Origin: Owenia fusiformis
Taxonomy: Eukaryota; Annelida; Polychaeta; Sabellida; Oweniidae
Length of the DNA stretch: 64,000 nt
Reading direction: 5' to 3'
Assembly (NCBI GenBank): GCA_903813345.2
Contig: CAIIXF020000011.1
Coordinates: 7,156,571 to 7,220,570 of the forward strand
Part shown: positions 44,139 to 58,833 of the stretch, one piece after another
Numbering within the stretch: the first letter of the stretch is position 1
Layout of the letters: each line of letters starts with the position of its first letter
Made by a program: the position numbers and the translations under genes
Notes under the pieces: generated by a model
Databases searched by the model: none
What the model was told of the DNA's origin: nothing
The model's input: only the letters and a program-made list of their open reading frames with translations

Positions 44139-45965
44139 ATGTAACAACACCTATGTATTAAGTTTGAACATCTTGAAGAACATTAGGTGGTCAACATGTC
44201 AACTCTAGATGTACAAATGGTCAAGCAAGAGCCTGTTGACGTAAAAGTCGAAGCAACACAAGAATGTGCATGCTATGATCAACCAGGAGCTGCACCTTAT
44301 GATGCCAACATGTCAGCTCTAGATCTACAAACAGTCGAGCAGGAGCCAAATGAATTAGAAGCAACACAAGAACATGAATGGCATGTTCAACCAGGAACTG
44401 GACATTATGAGGTCAATATGTCAACTCTAGATGCACAAATGGTCAAGCAGGAGCCAGTTGAAATAGAAGCAACACAAGAACCTCAATGGTATGATCAACC
44501 AGGAGCTTCAGATCATAACCTGGACGAGATGCGTCATGTTGAAATTAAAGAAGAAGCAATGCAAGAACAATTTTATGATCAACCAGGGTATGGCGATCTT
44601 AACCTGGACCACAACCACATTTCTACACAAAGTGCCACAAGTAACTTTGAGTGCAGCACCACAAAAGAAGGCATTGATAATATCAATATGGTGAATCACT
44701 CAAATGTCAAAAAAGAAAATCTGGGTCAAGTTGACACTCAGTCTAGAAATTCTGGATTTGCCATTAAATCTGACAAGTCTGAACAATCAAGTTTGGAAAT
44801 CGATGATGATACGATAGCAGCAAAGGAGAAACAAGGAGATTTGGAACACGCTAACAATGAATTTAGAAATTCTGTTTTTTTTATTACTGGACAGTCAAGT
44901 TTACAAATTGACAATGATGTGATAGCAACAAGGTCACTTCTTATGCAAAAATGTTTGGAACATGCTAACAATGCATTGGGAAATTCAGGATTCCCTGGAA
45001 AGAGTGATAAGCAACATGTCGAAAATGACAAAAATTTGAGCAAAATATTATGGGAGTGTAAACATTGTAATGCGTGCTACTCTAACTCACATGAGTTGAT
45101 AATTCACTTGCAAACTCACACTGGAGAAAAATCATTCAAGTGTCAACATTGTGAAAAAGGCTATACATCAACTCGAAAGTTGAAAAGACACATGAAAATT
45201 CACACTGGAGAAAAATCATTCAAGTGTCAGCATTGTAATGGTTTCTTTAAATGTTCTTATTTCAAAAGACACATGATGACCCACACTGGAGAGAGACCTT
45301 TTAAATGTGTACATTGTGAAAAATGTTTTTATACACCTAATCAGTTAAGAAGACATGTGATGACTCACACTGGAGAAAGACCTTTTAAATGTGAACATTG
45401 CGAAAAATGTTTTTTTACATCTAATGATTTAAAGTTACATATGAGAACTCACTCAGGAGAAAGACCATTTAAATGTGAACAATGTGAAAAGTGTTTTGGT
45501 CAACCTCGTTATTTAAAGAATCACATGATGACTCACACTGGAGAAAAACCTTTTAAATGCGAACATTGTGAAAAATGTTGTTATACCTCCAGTGAATTAA
45601 AGACACATATGAGAACTCACACAGGAGAAAGACCATTTAAATGTGAATATTGTGAAAAATGTTTCAGTCAGTTAGGTAATTTAAAAACACATATGGTAAC
45701 TCACACTGGAGAAAAACCTTTTAAATGTGACCATTGTGAAAAATCTTTTCGTCAAGCTTGTACTTTAAAAACACACATGATAACTCACACAGGAGAAAAA
45801 CCTTTTAAATGTGAACATTGTGAAAAATATTTTAGTACATCTAGTCATTTAAAGTCACATATGAGAACTCACCCAGGAAAAGAACCTTTTGAATGTAAAC
45901 ATTGTGAAAAAAGTTTTGGTGAGTCTAGAAATTTAAAAAAGCACATGAGAACTCACGCATTGTGA
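44139..45965 (+). CDS. C2H2 zinc-finger protein, 11 fingers (ATG at 44196)
   Basis: The exon starts after the acceptor TATTTCCAG; an in-frame TAG at 44184 makes the ATG at 44196 the start, giving 589 residues. Residues 1-270 are acidic, with three to four imperfect ~38-residue repeats (MSTLDVQMVKQEPV ... EATQE ... DQPG) and several V/I-K-x-E motifs. Residues about 287-588 are 11 C2H2 fingers (CEHCEKCF...H-x3-H) joined by TGERPFK-type linkers; finger 3 is one residue short between Cys2 and His1. Likely a nuclear DNA-binding regulator; targets unknown. The stop falls where a twelfth finger was cut by a deletion: relic finger sequence continues after it. No KRAB, BTB or ZAD domain is seen. Confidence 0.9.
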
Positions 45966-47160
45966 AAATTGTTCTGCTCAATCTGGTTATTTAACAGAGA
46001 GACTTTTTGAAAATTTTGGTTGTTCTGTGGTTGTTCTGTTTCTAGTCTTCTATTTCACTTAACAAAATAGAAGAGTATACCACTCTGACTAGAAAAATAT
46101 TGAATGTGAAATTGCTCACCTGTCAAATCCCTACTTAAACAAATCCAAATAGAATTATGAACATAGATAAATGGAAATTATTGGTAAATGGCCTTTAATT
46201 GACAGAATCAAAGAGACTGTTCACATTGATCCTAGATTGCAATGCTTTTAAAATGTTCATATTGAGCATAAACCTATAGTTTATTGTGTCTAAAAATCCA
46301 ATGTTTACGTGCACTCCTTTTACTTTTTACTGAAAAAGAAACAAAATGTCTTGCACTGAAAAGTTGAAAATTGATATGGCCAATCACACGGTATTGTGGA
46401 AGAACAACGGATGTACTTCAAAATTGCCAAGATGTTACAATGGAACAGTTCCTCTTAAATAGTGCATATAATAATAATAACGATAATCAAACAAACTTAT
46501 CTGAATGTAACACATTGATATGTACAAATGTAAATAATCAATTAATTGTTGTATGATTGCATGCTATAATGTTTAAATACTTATGAATATGATAAATTGA
46601 TATGTACAAATGCAAACGATCTATTGACTGTTAACAGCGGATTATATAAAAATGGATTGTAACAAAAAAATGGATTGATATCACTTGATATTCCATTTTA
46701 TGCTGGCATAAAAAGTGATGTCCCATTTAATGCTGGCATAAAAAGTGATGTCCCATTTTATGCTGGTATTATTTAGGAAGTGATGTTTAATGGTAGTTCA
46801 AGATTTAGGTATGTAGACAGTTAGAGGATCCATCCAAAATATAATGGACATTCTAATAATTAGATATATAGCGTCACAATAGCTAGAACAATTGATTTAC
46901 TGGTCTATATTGGAGTATGTATGACCACTTATGATTGCAAATAGTTATGTTTCTTGTCTATTTATCATATTAGAATCGTAACAAAGACCTCGATTTTATG
47001 ATTTATGTCAAATATATGACCTCAAATTTTTATTCTGGCCATTGCCAAAGACCGCGATTTCGGTCTTTTAACAATGAACAGTATAACATTTTCGATCATA
47101 TAGTACGCCATAAATAATAAAATCTCTTTCTTTATTCCTTAATAAAAGTAGAACTACTTT
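45966..47160. other. Spacer between ZNF gene and pseudogene
   Basis: Starts with a decayed finger (TGTGAAAATTGTTCTGCTCAA). 46680-46790 has three ~40-bp units built on ATGCTGGCATAAAAAGTGATG. The rest is AT-rich without ORFs. Confidence 0.55.
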
Positions 47161-51064
<3,904 letters not shown>

Positions 51065-52106
51065 CAGGGTGATCACTAAGTTCTGGGAATTTATCTGTCA
51101 TTTCATTATTTTTCAACCAATTTACTTAAAATTTTCAAGGTCAATGGGGAATGTAATTTTGGGTTGAATAAAACAGTCTCAATGTCATCTGATGTCACAA
51201 TGGATAATTATTGTTACTATAGCAACATGATAAATGGTGTAGCGGGTCAAGTAAAATAAAAATGAATTCAAATTTTGCTTGATCCAAAAGTATGGTTAAT
51301 AAATACCTATTTGGTGGACATATTTCTGTGATTTTTTATATTTTCAAATACTTCTAACTTTAGTTTCTAAAGTAACATCTGTATTGTTATATAAGAGTGC
51401 ACTTGGTCTATTTTCGTATCATTCATCAGCATCTCAAAGTAACAATCATGACTAAAAATAGCGGGGAGTTATCTTCCATTATGACTATGCTCCTTCCCAT
51501 TACTCTAGCTGCCCATACAACTCTTGAAGAATTAGGGTTCACACAAGTTATTACTGCCCCATATTCACCAGACAATATTCACCAGATGAAGCACCATTAG
51601 GCTTCACTACATTTTGGGTGCTAAAGCATATGAGAGGTCATAAGTTTGATTCCAATAAGGGACTGATTTCAATCTTCAAGGGATACCAAAGGGAGAACTG
51701 GAACACATCTTTATGGACTAAGTTTGTCAACAACGCATGTGCGTCCAGGCTAATGGAAACAATCATAAATGAAATGATCCTCTCAGCAATGAAGAATACT
51801 TCTGAATAAATGACTTCAAGAGTACTGTTCTGCCTCTAGTACAAGTAGTTTGAAGCAACCATCTAGGCAAGATGAATATGTTTTGGCAGGAAATTTTCAA
51901 ATTAACATCAGTCAAAATTTGCTGACCCGCGAACCACTTTTACTTTTTTTGTAATTACAATAAAATAAAGTGTAGATGTGATATGTATATGAAACATTGC
52001 TTGCCAATTCAGAATTATACAATGTACACCCGCTGAAAATTTCAACTCAAATGGTTGAGAAATCTTGAAATGGCAGACCAATTCCCAGAACTTAATGATC
52101 ACCCTG
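51065..52106. mobile_element. Decayed mariner element inserted in a zinc finger
   Basis: Termini CAGGGTGATCACTAAGTTCT and its inverse complement, with TA on both sides (51063-51064, 52107-52108). The finger codons break at AGTACATCTA and resume as TAGTCTAAAGATACAC. It holds a plus-strand remnant of a mariner transposase C-terminus (HTTLEELGF and APYSPD near 51510-51580, then LKHMRGHKFDS near 51620), frame-shifted and lacking the N-terminal half, so it is not autonomous. Confidence 0.83.
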
Positions 52107-52159
52107 TAGTAGTCTAAAGATACACATTACAGAACTCACACTTTAGAAAGACCTTATAA

Positions 52160-53955
52160 ATACTTTTTTAAAGGAAATAGGGAACTTTTGAAAAACTTTA
52201 GACCTATCTCACTCTCTAAAACAGACTACAAGGTACCGGCTTTTATTTTGGCAACACAAATGCAAAATGTAATTGCAAAAATAATTGGGCCTCAGCAGAC
52301 TGCTTATACAGTTATATAAATAATCGTTTTATTGGTAATATCTGCCTACTTACATTTGATATTTATGAATATGCTGAAAATGTATTTATTGATTTGATTT
52401 TTTTTTGATAGTATATATCGAGTGGAATTTCATCATTGAAAAATGGATAAAAATAATTTATGTTAAACCAATGGTAACTGCAAAACAAAATGGATGGTTT
52501 TCTAAAAATATACACATGCAAAAATCCCGTCGGCAAGGTTGCCCAGTATCTGCTTTGGCATTTATTATGTGCAGGTCCTTGCACTTAGAATACAACAGAA
52601 TATTATCATAAAAGGCATTGATATAAACAATAATGAATATAAACTCTCACATTGCACAAAATTTGTCCAATATTTCACTGCGCATGCGCAGACCCATTAC
52701 TTCCGGTTTTCCAAAGCCTATGGGATTCATAATGGAGACATTTTTCGAACGCTTACTGTGCGAATGATATTGATTTGCCACCTTAGTCATCTCAGGTTTC
52801 TATAACTAGACATCAACCTTTACTGATTTAACATGTTTTAAGCAATGTACACATGCACACTTTTCGGCCAATTTGTTTTGAAAAAATCATGAGGAATTCA
52901 TGCATGACTCCATTGAAATCCATTAGAAATGGCGTCAAAATGGTGAAATGAGGATATTCAACGATCTGGTAGAGGTACTTAAAATCATATGGTATCTTAG
53001 TCATCTCAGGTTTCTGTAACTTTGAAGGTAGATCTGTTTGATTCCGTTGAGATTAGAATCCTCATACCTTTAACTTTTCGGCCAATTTCAAACAAAATAT
53101 GATAACTTTTGGTGATATAACTGGTTCATTACATTGGAATGACGTCAAAATAAAATAAGACAATCTCAGTTTCTATGGCACTGACGTCATGACGTCAGAT
53201 TTATCTTAAGATCTCAAATATGACGTCATGTTTAATCTATGAATGACATCTATCGGCTATTCGACCAATTCTGTGCAATGATATGCGTATAAAGCTAATT
53301 TATTTTTAAAAGACAAGGATTCAATACTGCAAGCAATTAAACGCTTCAATCATTCTCTTATGTTTCTGGATTAGAACTAAATATAGACAAAACCGAAGGA
53401 AAAGTAAAGTTAATGAAAATAACTTTACAAATATAAAATTTAGGAATGCACCTGTAAAAACTCTTGGCATTTTCATTGAACATGATAAAGACAAATTTTA
53501 TGAGCTAAATTGGCTGAACAGAATAACTAAATTAGAGAAAGTATCAGATTCTTAGAAAAGGAGGAATTTAACATAATTTGACAAATAGGCCTAACAGTGA
53601 TAAAATCAATTGCCCTTCAAAATTAATTTATGCAGCATCAATGCTTCAATATCTGAATATGATAATGATATTGTGAAAAGAGTTTATACAATAATTTATA
53701 AATTCTTTTGGGATGGAAAAGATGAAATAGAGCGAACTATTATTAAATTCATTAGAAAAAGGTGGGGTTAATATGATTGACTTCGAATCTCAATTGCTTA
53801 TAATTGAAAATAAATAGCTTTGATTTGTGATATCTTGCAAGAGACTACATCATGGGGTAATAGTTTGTTTACTGTAAACAAAAAATTGGATCGAAAGTGG
53901 TATTGTCTATGTAAAAGATTTAATATTAGACGATACATTTAATAATATCAACCAC
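52160..53955 (+). pseudogene. Decayed LINE reverse transcriptase, in the ZNF pseudogene
   Basis: Scattered fragments in shifting frames match LINE ORF2 in order: FRPISLSKTDYK (near 52198), RRQGCPVSALAF (near 52527), a LNIDKTEG-like piece (near 53375), TLGIFIEHDKDKFY (near 53460) and FFWDGKDE (near 53705). A noncoding stretch (about 52680-53290, with CGCATGCGCA and TTCCGG) interrupts it. Zinc-finger relics lie on both sides, so the LINE probably inserted into the pseudogene. Confidence 0.7.
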
Positions 53956-54190
53956 GCTGAAGAAAAACCTTTTAAATGTGAATATATTGTAAAAAAATGT
54001 TTTAGCGGTAAAAGGTACTGTATAAGTGGAAATTTTCCTTATCATTATTAGGAAATTTATAACCATTGACCATTCGGCAAATTAATCACTCGGATTAAAT
54101 ACCACTTAAACTGTATTTTCAAGAAACACATAAGAACTCACACAGGAAAAATACCATTTAAATGAGAACATTGTGAAAAATGTTTTTGCA
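53956..54190 (+). pseudogene. Zinc-finger relics
   Basis: GAAGAAAAACCTTTTAAATG (53959-53978) and the finger remnant at about 54122-54185 (AAGAAACACATAAGAACTCA) are finger fragments with stops and an interruption. They look like the 3' end of the pseudogene array. Confidence 0.7.
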
Positions 54191-54440
54191 ATTGGTTTTC
54201 CAAATTCATTTCCCAACTCGAGCAATTCATGAGTTTTCTCCCACTAACTTAACTCTCATTGGCTATAAGCTTCTTTCCCCGCTTGAGACACTTTTAGGAC
54301 AAACATGAAAAACAAAATCAAAATACAAAGTTATGATGCCAAGATCATTATAGGTTTCAATGCAAGAAGAAGATGAAGAAGGAGAAGAAGACACTACGTG
54401 TATGCGCCCCGTTTACGCCGCTGAGCATGCATACAGTATG

Positions 54441-54596
54441 TCAGAAAAAGCCGAACAATGCTTACAGAAAAGTAATTTAGTGTCGTTCGAAATTTTAGTG
54501 CAACTACTCACCGGAAATGCAGATTAAAAATAAGGATTAAAAATTAATGAAGACATTTTCGCTTACAGTTTTCTTCAAAACGGACATACTACAATG
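54441..54596 (+). other. Candidate 5' exon or promoter of the 18-finger ZNF gene
   Basis: Homologous to 40218-40378 (see that entry), ending CTACAATG before GTAAGTTAC. The acceptor of the downstream ZNF exon is at 58833, 4.2 kb away. Confidence 0.4.
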
Positions 54597-54599
54597 GTA

Positions 54600-55028
54600 A
54601 GTTACTTAACAGATAGCACTATTACCAGCCTTCATAATGGCTTCAAAGTGGGTAAAGTTGGCTGCTTATTGGTATTGGGAGGGATGTTTCATTTATCCCT
54701 GATTTTGGCCCGTGATTTGATGACCTGTTGTTTGTGTAGGGAAATGTTGTGTTTTTCTCACAGACACGGGAACAAGAGTTCATCCACCTCCCACTCACTA
54801 TGTATTATTTTTTTACTGTGTACAGTGAGTGTAGGGGGATTTAAATCTTCCTGGGCCTGTGGTTTTTCTATTCGAAATGAGACCCTATCTGTTGCCTGGG
54901 ACAACCGTCACTTACTCGAACCTCTAGCCAATACTTGGCTAGATGGGATTTCATCTGGAATACTGTGAACTCTATAATCAAAACGCATCCCGCTCGGCCC
55001 CTTAATGAGATATGACATGATTTCATCA
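54600..55028. other. Putative first intron, no feature
   Basis: A 124-codon open frame runs from about 54594 but shows no recognisable domain, has no homologous frame at the 40.4-kb paralogue, and begins at the donor site. I treat it as chance. Confidence 0.4.
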
Positions 55029-55820
55029 GGATTTCGCACTAGAGGCAATCTGCGCGAGATTCCATTTTTTGGTTCGGTTTTTAGCGCATGCGCAATAAAT
55101 CCAGCAATTTAATTGGTTCAAATTATTAGTACGCATGCGTAATTAATAACTTATAAGAACATTTAATTTGAGATAGATGTCACTTATGTTCATATTTTCA
55201 CAGCAGTCCCTACCTAGTATGTATCCAACAGACTGACTAGAAGTCAGTCTGTTATGATGTACTACTTTCCTGTGGAAATTGCAGTGAAATTTTTTGCACA
55301 AAATTATCAATTAGAGGAACCATTTCTTCAATAAAATAAACATTACAAAATTTCAATTAAATAGTAAGGTACAATTAAATGCAATAAAAAGTAACACAGC
55401 ATATTTTCAAGTGGAAATAAAGCTAGTTGAAGAAACAAATGTGCAAATTAATTTTACCCAATCGGCCATTTTGAATAGCACTTCCTATGTAAACAAATTA
55501 CCAAACTTTAACATAGGTGCCTTATAGTCTGAATATAATTCAGACTAAATAGGATATAGTCTAAGTCCCTACCCATGATGCACCATATAGTGCTTGAATA
55601 TTTTTCTTTATTGTCAAAACAAAAAAGTATGCACCCAAAACAAATGTAATGACATAATATCAACCTGCCCCGGATTTGTAGACGCATGTTGTACAAACTT
55701 AAACCGAACTGATGGCAGAAAAGCACTTTGAATCATGGGAATGAAGTACTTCCTTTAATGAAAAACCGAACCAAGTAAAAACCGAATCTCGCGCAGATTG
55801 CCCCGACTCGGATTTCGTCT
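55029..55820. mobile_element. Element with ~60-bp inverted repeats, enclosing an R1 copy
   Basis: The block GGCAATCTGCGCGAGATTC with a neighbouring GGTTCGGTTTTT (55043-55083) is matched inversely at 55750-55815. The stretch 55195-55515 between them is the uninterrupted R1 repeat, in opposite orientation to 276-1330. Confidence 0.65.
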
Positions 55821-56407
55821 AAAATTAAAACAAAATGGCTCCAAGAAAAATGGCGATGTTCGAAAACTGGACGAAATGTCGTTAACGTCTGACATTAGTA
55901 ATGGCTGTAAATTCTAAGTTAGCGATCCAGAAGATGTGAACTAATACACTGATCACTTTATGTGAGTTTTGGAATTTTTGGTGAGGTAATAAGACAAAAA
56001 CTTGCAATTCAAATTGTGATGTGGAAAAATGGCGGACATATGATTTCAATTTTTATGATTAAAACATGACCATTTGTTTAAGCAGGAATATATCTCTACT
56101 GGAAGGCCACGATACAGTGGCCTTAGAAGAAGGTAAACCGTCACCATGTTATTAAGTGTTTTTAGTCGTAATGTTAAAGCCTGATATGATGGTGACAATG
56201 TTCACGTTCTTGAATGCGATTAGAATTATAGTTTGCAGAAATATAAATGAATTAAAACTTTTATGTATCAATGTACGTGAGTACCATGTACATTTACCAA
56301 AGCAGTTTGGCCCTGTTATCTACTCCGGACATCGTAGACTGGGCCAAAGAAGGTTCAATGCAAAAAAGGGTGGATTTACTCTGGAAAAACACACTGGTTT
56401 TTCAATG
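55821..56407. other. Noncoding spacer
   Basis: No supported gene. The weak 90-codon ORF at 56156-56428 runs into the mariner terminus and is taken as chance. Confidence 0.45.
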
Positions 56408-56696
56408 TACAGGGTGATCCAGAAGTAACGTCAAAGATGTTGTAATTTCAAAAGTATTCATCAGATCTTCATGAAATTTGGTATACATGTACCCACAACA
56501 TTTCTGAGTTACCATCTCAAAGATTGGAATTCAATCATTTCATTGGTTGAAATTATGGTTGCTATAGTAACCCGATATCGCGTAACCCGGGGCAAATTAC
56601 TTAACGTGTAATGCGTAATCTCTGAAATTGTTATATCCTCAACATTTTATTTCACAACAATATAAATCATACTATTGCACAGTTACTAATAATAGT

Positions 56697-57065
56697 TCAT
56701 TCTACATAATTGCCACCATTTGCAACACATTTCTCATGTCTGGATACCCATTCCTTGAACACAGAATTAAATCCATTAGAACTCATTCCTTGTAGGGCTA
56801 GTACTACGGCATTTTTCAATTCCTCACAGGATTGAAAATTATTTCCACTAAGGTTTCTTTTTAGTTCCCCATACAAATAAAAGTCACTGGGGGCAAGATC
56901 AGGTGAATAAGGGGCATGTTCAAGTTGTTGAAATCCAAGTGTTTGGACTGTGTTGCTGGTCAGGATTGCAGTGTGCGTAGGGGCATTGTCCCAATGCAAG
57001 ATAAACTGCTGCAGATGTCCGGGACGCTTTTTCCTCAGGGAACGTTGAAGATCACGCTTCAGAAC
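56697..57065 (-). CDS. Mariner transposase, exon 2
   Basis: 122 codons plus stop. Starts VLKRDLQRSLRKKRPG, then the second catalytic Asp in HWDNAPTHT and the third in YSPDLAPSDFYL, with 34 residues between them (DD34D). Together with exon 1 the product is 354 residues, normal for mariner transposases, which cut and paste DNA at TA sites. Confidence 0.92.
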   Translation of the reverse strand, partial: VLKRDLQRSLRKKRPGHLQQFILHWDNAPTHTAILTSNTVQTLGFQQLEHAPYSPDLAPSDFYLYGELKRNLSGNNFQSCEELKNAVVLALQGMSSNGFNSVFKEWVSRHEKCVANGGNYVE

Positions 57066-57236
57066 CTGAAAAACAAATGTTTAATGGTTGTTAAACCAGT
57101 TGTTTCATTGATTGGATTTGGATTTGAATCATGGCCATGGAGTTATAATTATATTGACAGTGAACAACATTTAAATACTTTAATTTAAAAATAAAATTCA
57201 CAGTATGATGTATTATTAGAACAAATGATATCTTAC
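57066..57236 (-). other. Intron in the mariner transposase (171 bp)
   Basis: On the minus strand: donor GTAAGATATC, acceptor TTTGTTTTTCAG. Without splicing the frame stops five codons into the intron (RYHLF). With splicing, both halves join in frame at a position where related transposases are continuous. Confidence 0.88.
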
Positions 57237-57932
57237 CTTTGCAATGTAAACGGCATTAATTCTCTGGCCAATGGGAACAAAATGGGTTAACACCATTCCT
57301 CTAATGTCAAAGAATGTCACAACCATTTGTTTCTTTTGTGGAATTCCTGGTACTATTTTAGGCTTGGTTGGTGTTGGGGAGTTGTCATGTTTCCACGATG
57401 AACTTTGTTGCGTGGTCTCTGGGATGTAGAATGATAGCAATGATTCGTCACTCGTAATGATCTTGTTAAGAAAGTCATCTCCATCTCTCTGATATTTTGC
57501 AAGAAAGTCCCTTGAAGCCTTAACACGCCGGTCTTTCTGCTCCTGTGTCAAGTCATGCGGCACCCATTTAGCAGACACCTTCTTTAACAGACAGTTCTTT
57601 GTCAGTATCCGTTGCACAGTCCCATAGCTCAGATCGTGTTTTTCAGCCAATTCTCTGATAGAAATTTGCCTATTGTCCATAACATCAGCTTCAATTGCTT
57701 TGATGGTTTGATCATCGAATGACGACACTGGCCTGCCTCCTCGCTGCTTGTCTACCACTTCATCATATCCACTGGAATACTTGTTAAACCACCTGTAAAT
57801 GTTTCTCTCAGCAATGGCAGCTTTACCATATGCCTTCTTTATCTGTCTTATAGTCTCTTTTACACCTTTCCCCAACTTTACACAGAACTTAATGTTTGTT
57901 CTTTGCTCTATTTTACTCTGACTTGGCGCCAT
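57237..57932 (-). CDS. Mariner transposase, exon 1
   Basis: Exactly 232 codons from ATG (MAPSQSKIEQR) to the donor GCAAAG/GTAAGA. It contains the N-terminal helix-turn-helix DNA-binding region (residues about 1-115), the mariner linker motif WVPHDL (near residue 140) and the first catalytic Asp (TSDES; canonical form TGDE). The frame ends in phase 0 and joins exon 2 as ...YIAK/VLKRDLQ. Confidence 0.9.
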
Positions 57933-58356
57933 CTTGAATTGGGTGGGTTAGTGTCCTTGGTCATGTTAGTATTTGTCATGGATGATGGAAGCAATTCAAA
58001 GAAATTGAAAGCTTCTTATGAATGCCTATTGTGACATCACAACTATTACATATTTGTTACCATGGCAACAAATATAAAAATCATAGAAAACAAACAATGA
58101 ACATTTTCAAATGTTACTGACTTTTTAAATTAGAGAAATTCACAAAAACGTTATGGTTTCTCTTCAATTTGCCCCGGGTTACGCGATATCGGGTTACTAT
58201 AGCAACCATAATTTCAACCAATGAAATGATTGAATTCCAATCTTTGAGATGGTAACTCAGAAATGTTGTGGGTACATGTATACCAAATTTCATGAAGATC
58301 TGATGAATACTTTTGAAATTACAATGTCTTTGACGTTACTTCTGGATCACCCTGTA

Positions 58357-58832
58357 TAATACGTGCTGATAAATGAGATCTGTCAGTCCGTACGCACATA
58401 CGGTAGAAGGCGGCCATTCTTCAAAATAGGCCACCATTTTATCCTATTTTACTAAAACTCGAATAACTAGTATTTTACTAGAATTTACTATTAGCATGGT
58501 ACACTGTCTAATGACACTTTTGGTAGAAGGTGGCCATTTTGAAAAATTGCTACCATTTTTGCTTTATACTTTGTTTGTAAAAATGCCAGACATGGCTGTT
58601 CGATGGGCGTTGGTGTTGCTGTTGTCTAGTTATTATTGGATCAGTATACATGTATTGCATAATGATGTTTATTCGACTTATCGTAACTTGTTCGTCAAAG
58701 ATAGACAGGTACTTGTTCAAGAACCTCTAGACCCTACCTATAAATTATAAATTGTATATTGTATAAATTGGGATTCAAGATCCTACAATTATTTCCTTAG
58801 CAATTCTTACATTTTCATTTTATGTACTTTCA
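58357..58832 (+). other. Spacer upstream of the 18-finger ZNF exon
   Basis: AT-rich. The 84-codon ORF at 58496-58750 has no recognised domain. The polypyrimidine-poor acceptor TTATGTACTTTCAG closes it at 58833. Confidence 0.45.
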
Positions 58833-58833
58833 G

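Larger units (their letters stand above)
56410..58354 (-). mobile_element. Apparently intact mariner (DD34D) with 189-bp terminal inverted repeats
   Basis: Begins CAGGGTGATCCAGAAGTAAC and ends with the inverse complement; TA on both sides (56408-56409, 58355-58356). The inverted repeats run 56410-56598 and 58166-58354 with only a few differences. The 1945-bp element encodes a transposase on the minus strand in two exons. Everything needed for autonomy looks present. It is related to, but distinct from, the decayed element at 51065-52106. Confidence 0.93.

Noticed and set aside
54594-54968. 124-codon ORF as a secreted or membrane protein
   Set aside because: No homologous frame at the paralogous 40.4-kb site, starts on a splice donor, and has no recognisable domain.
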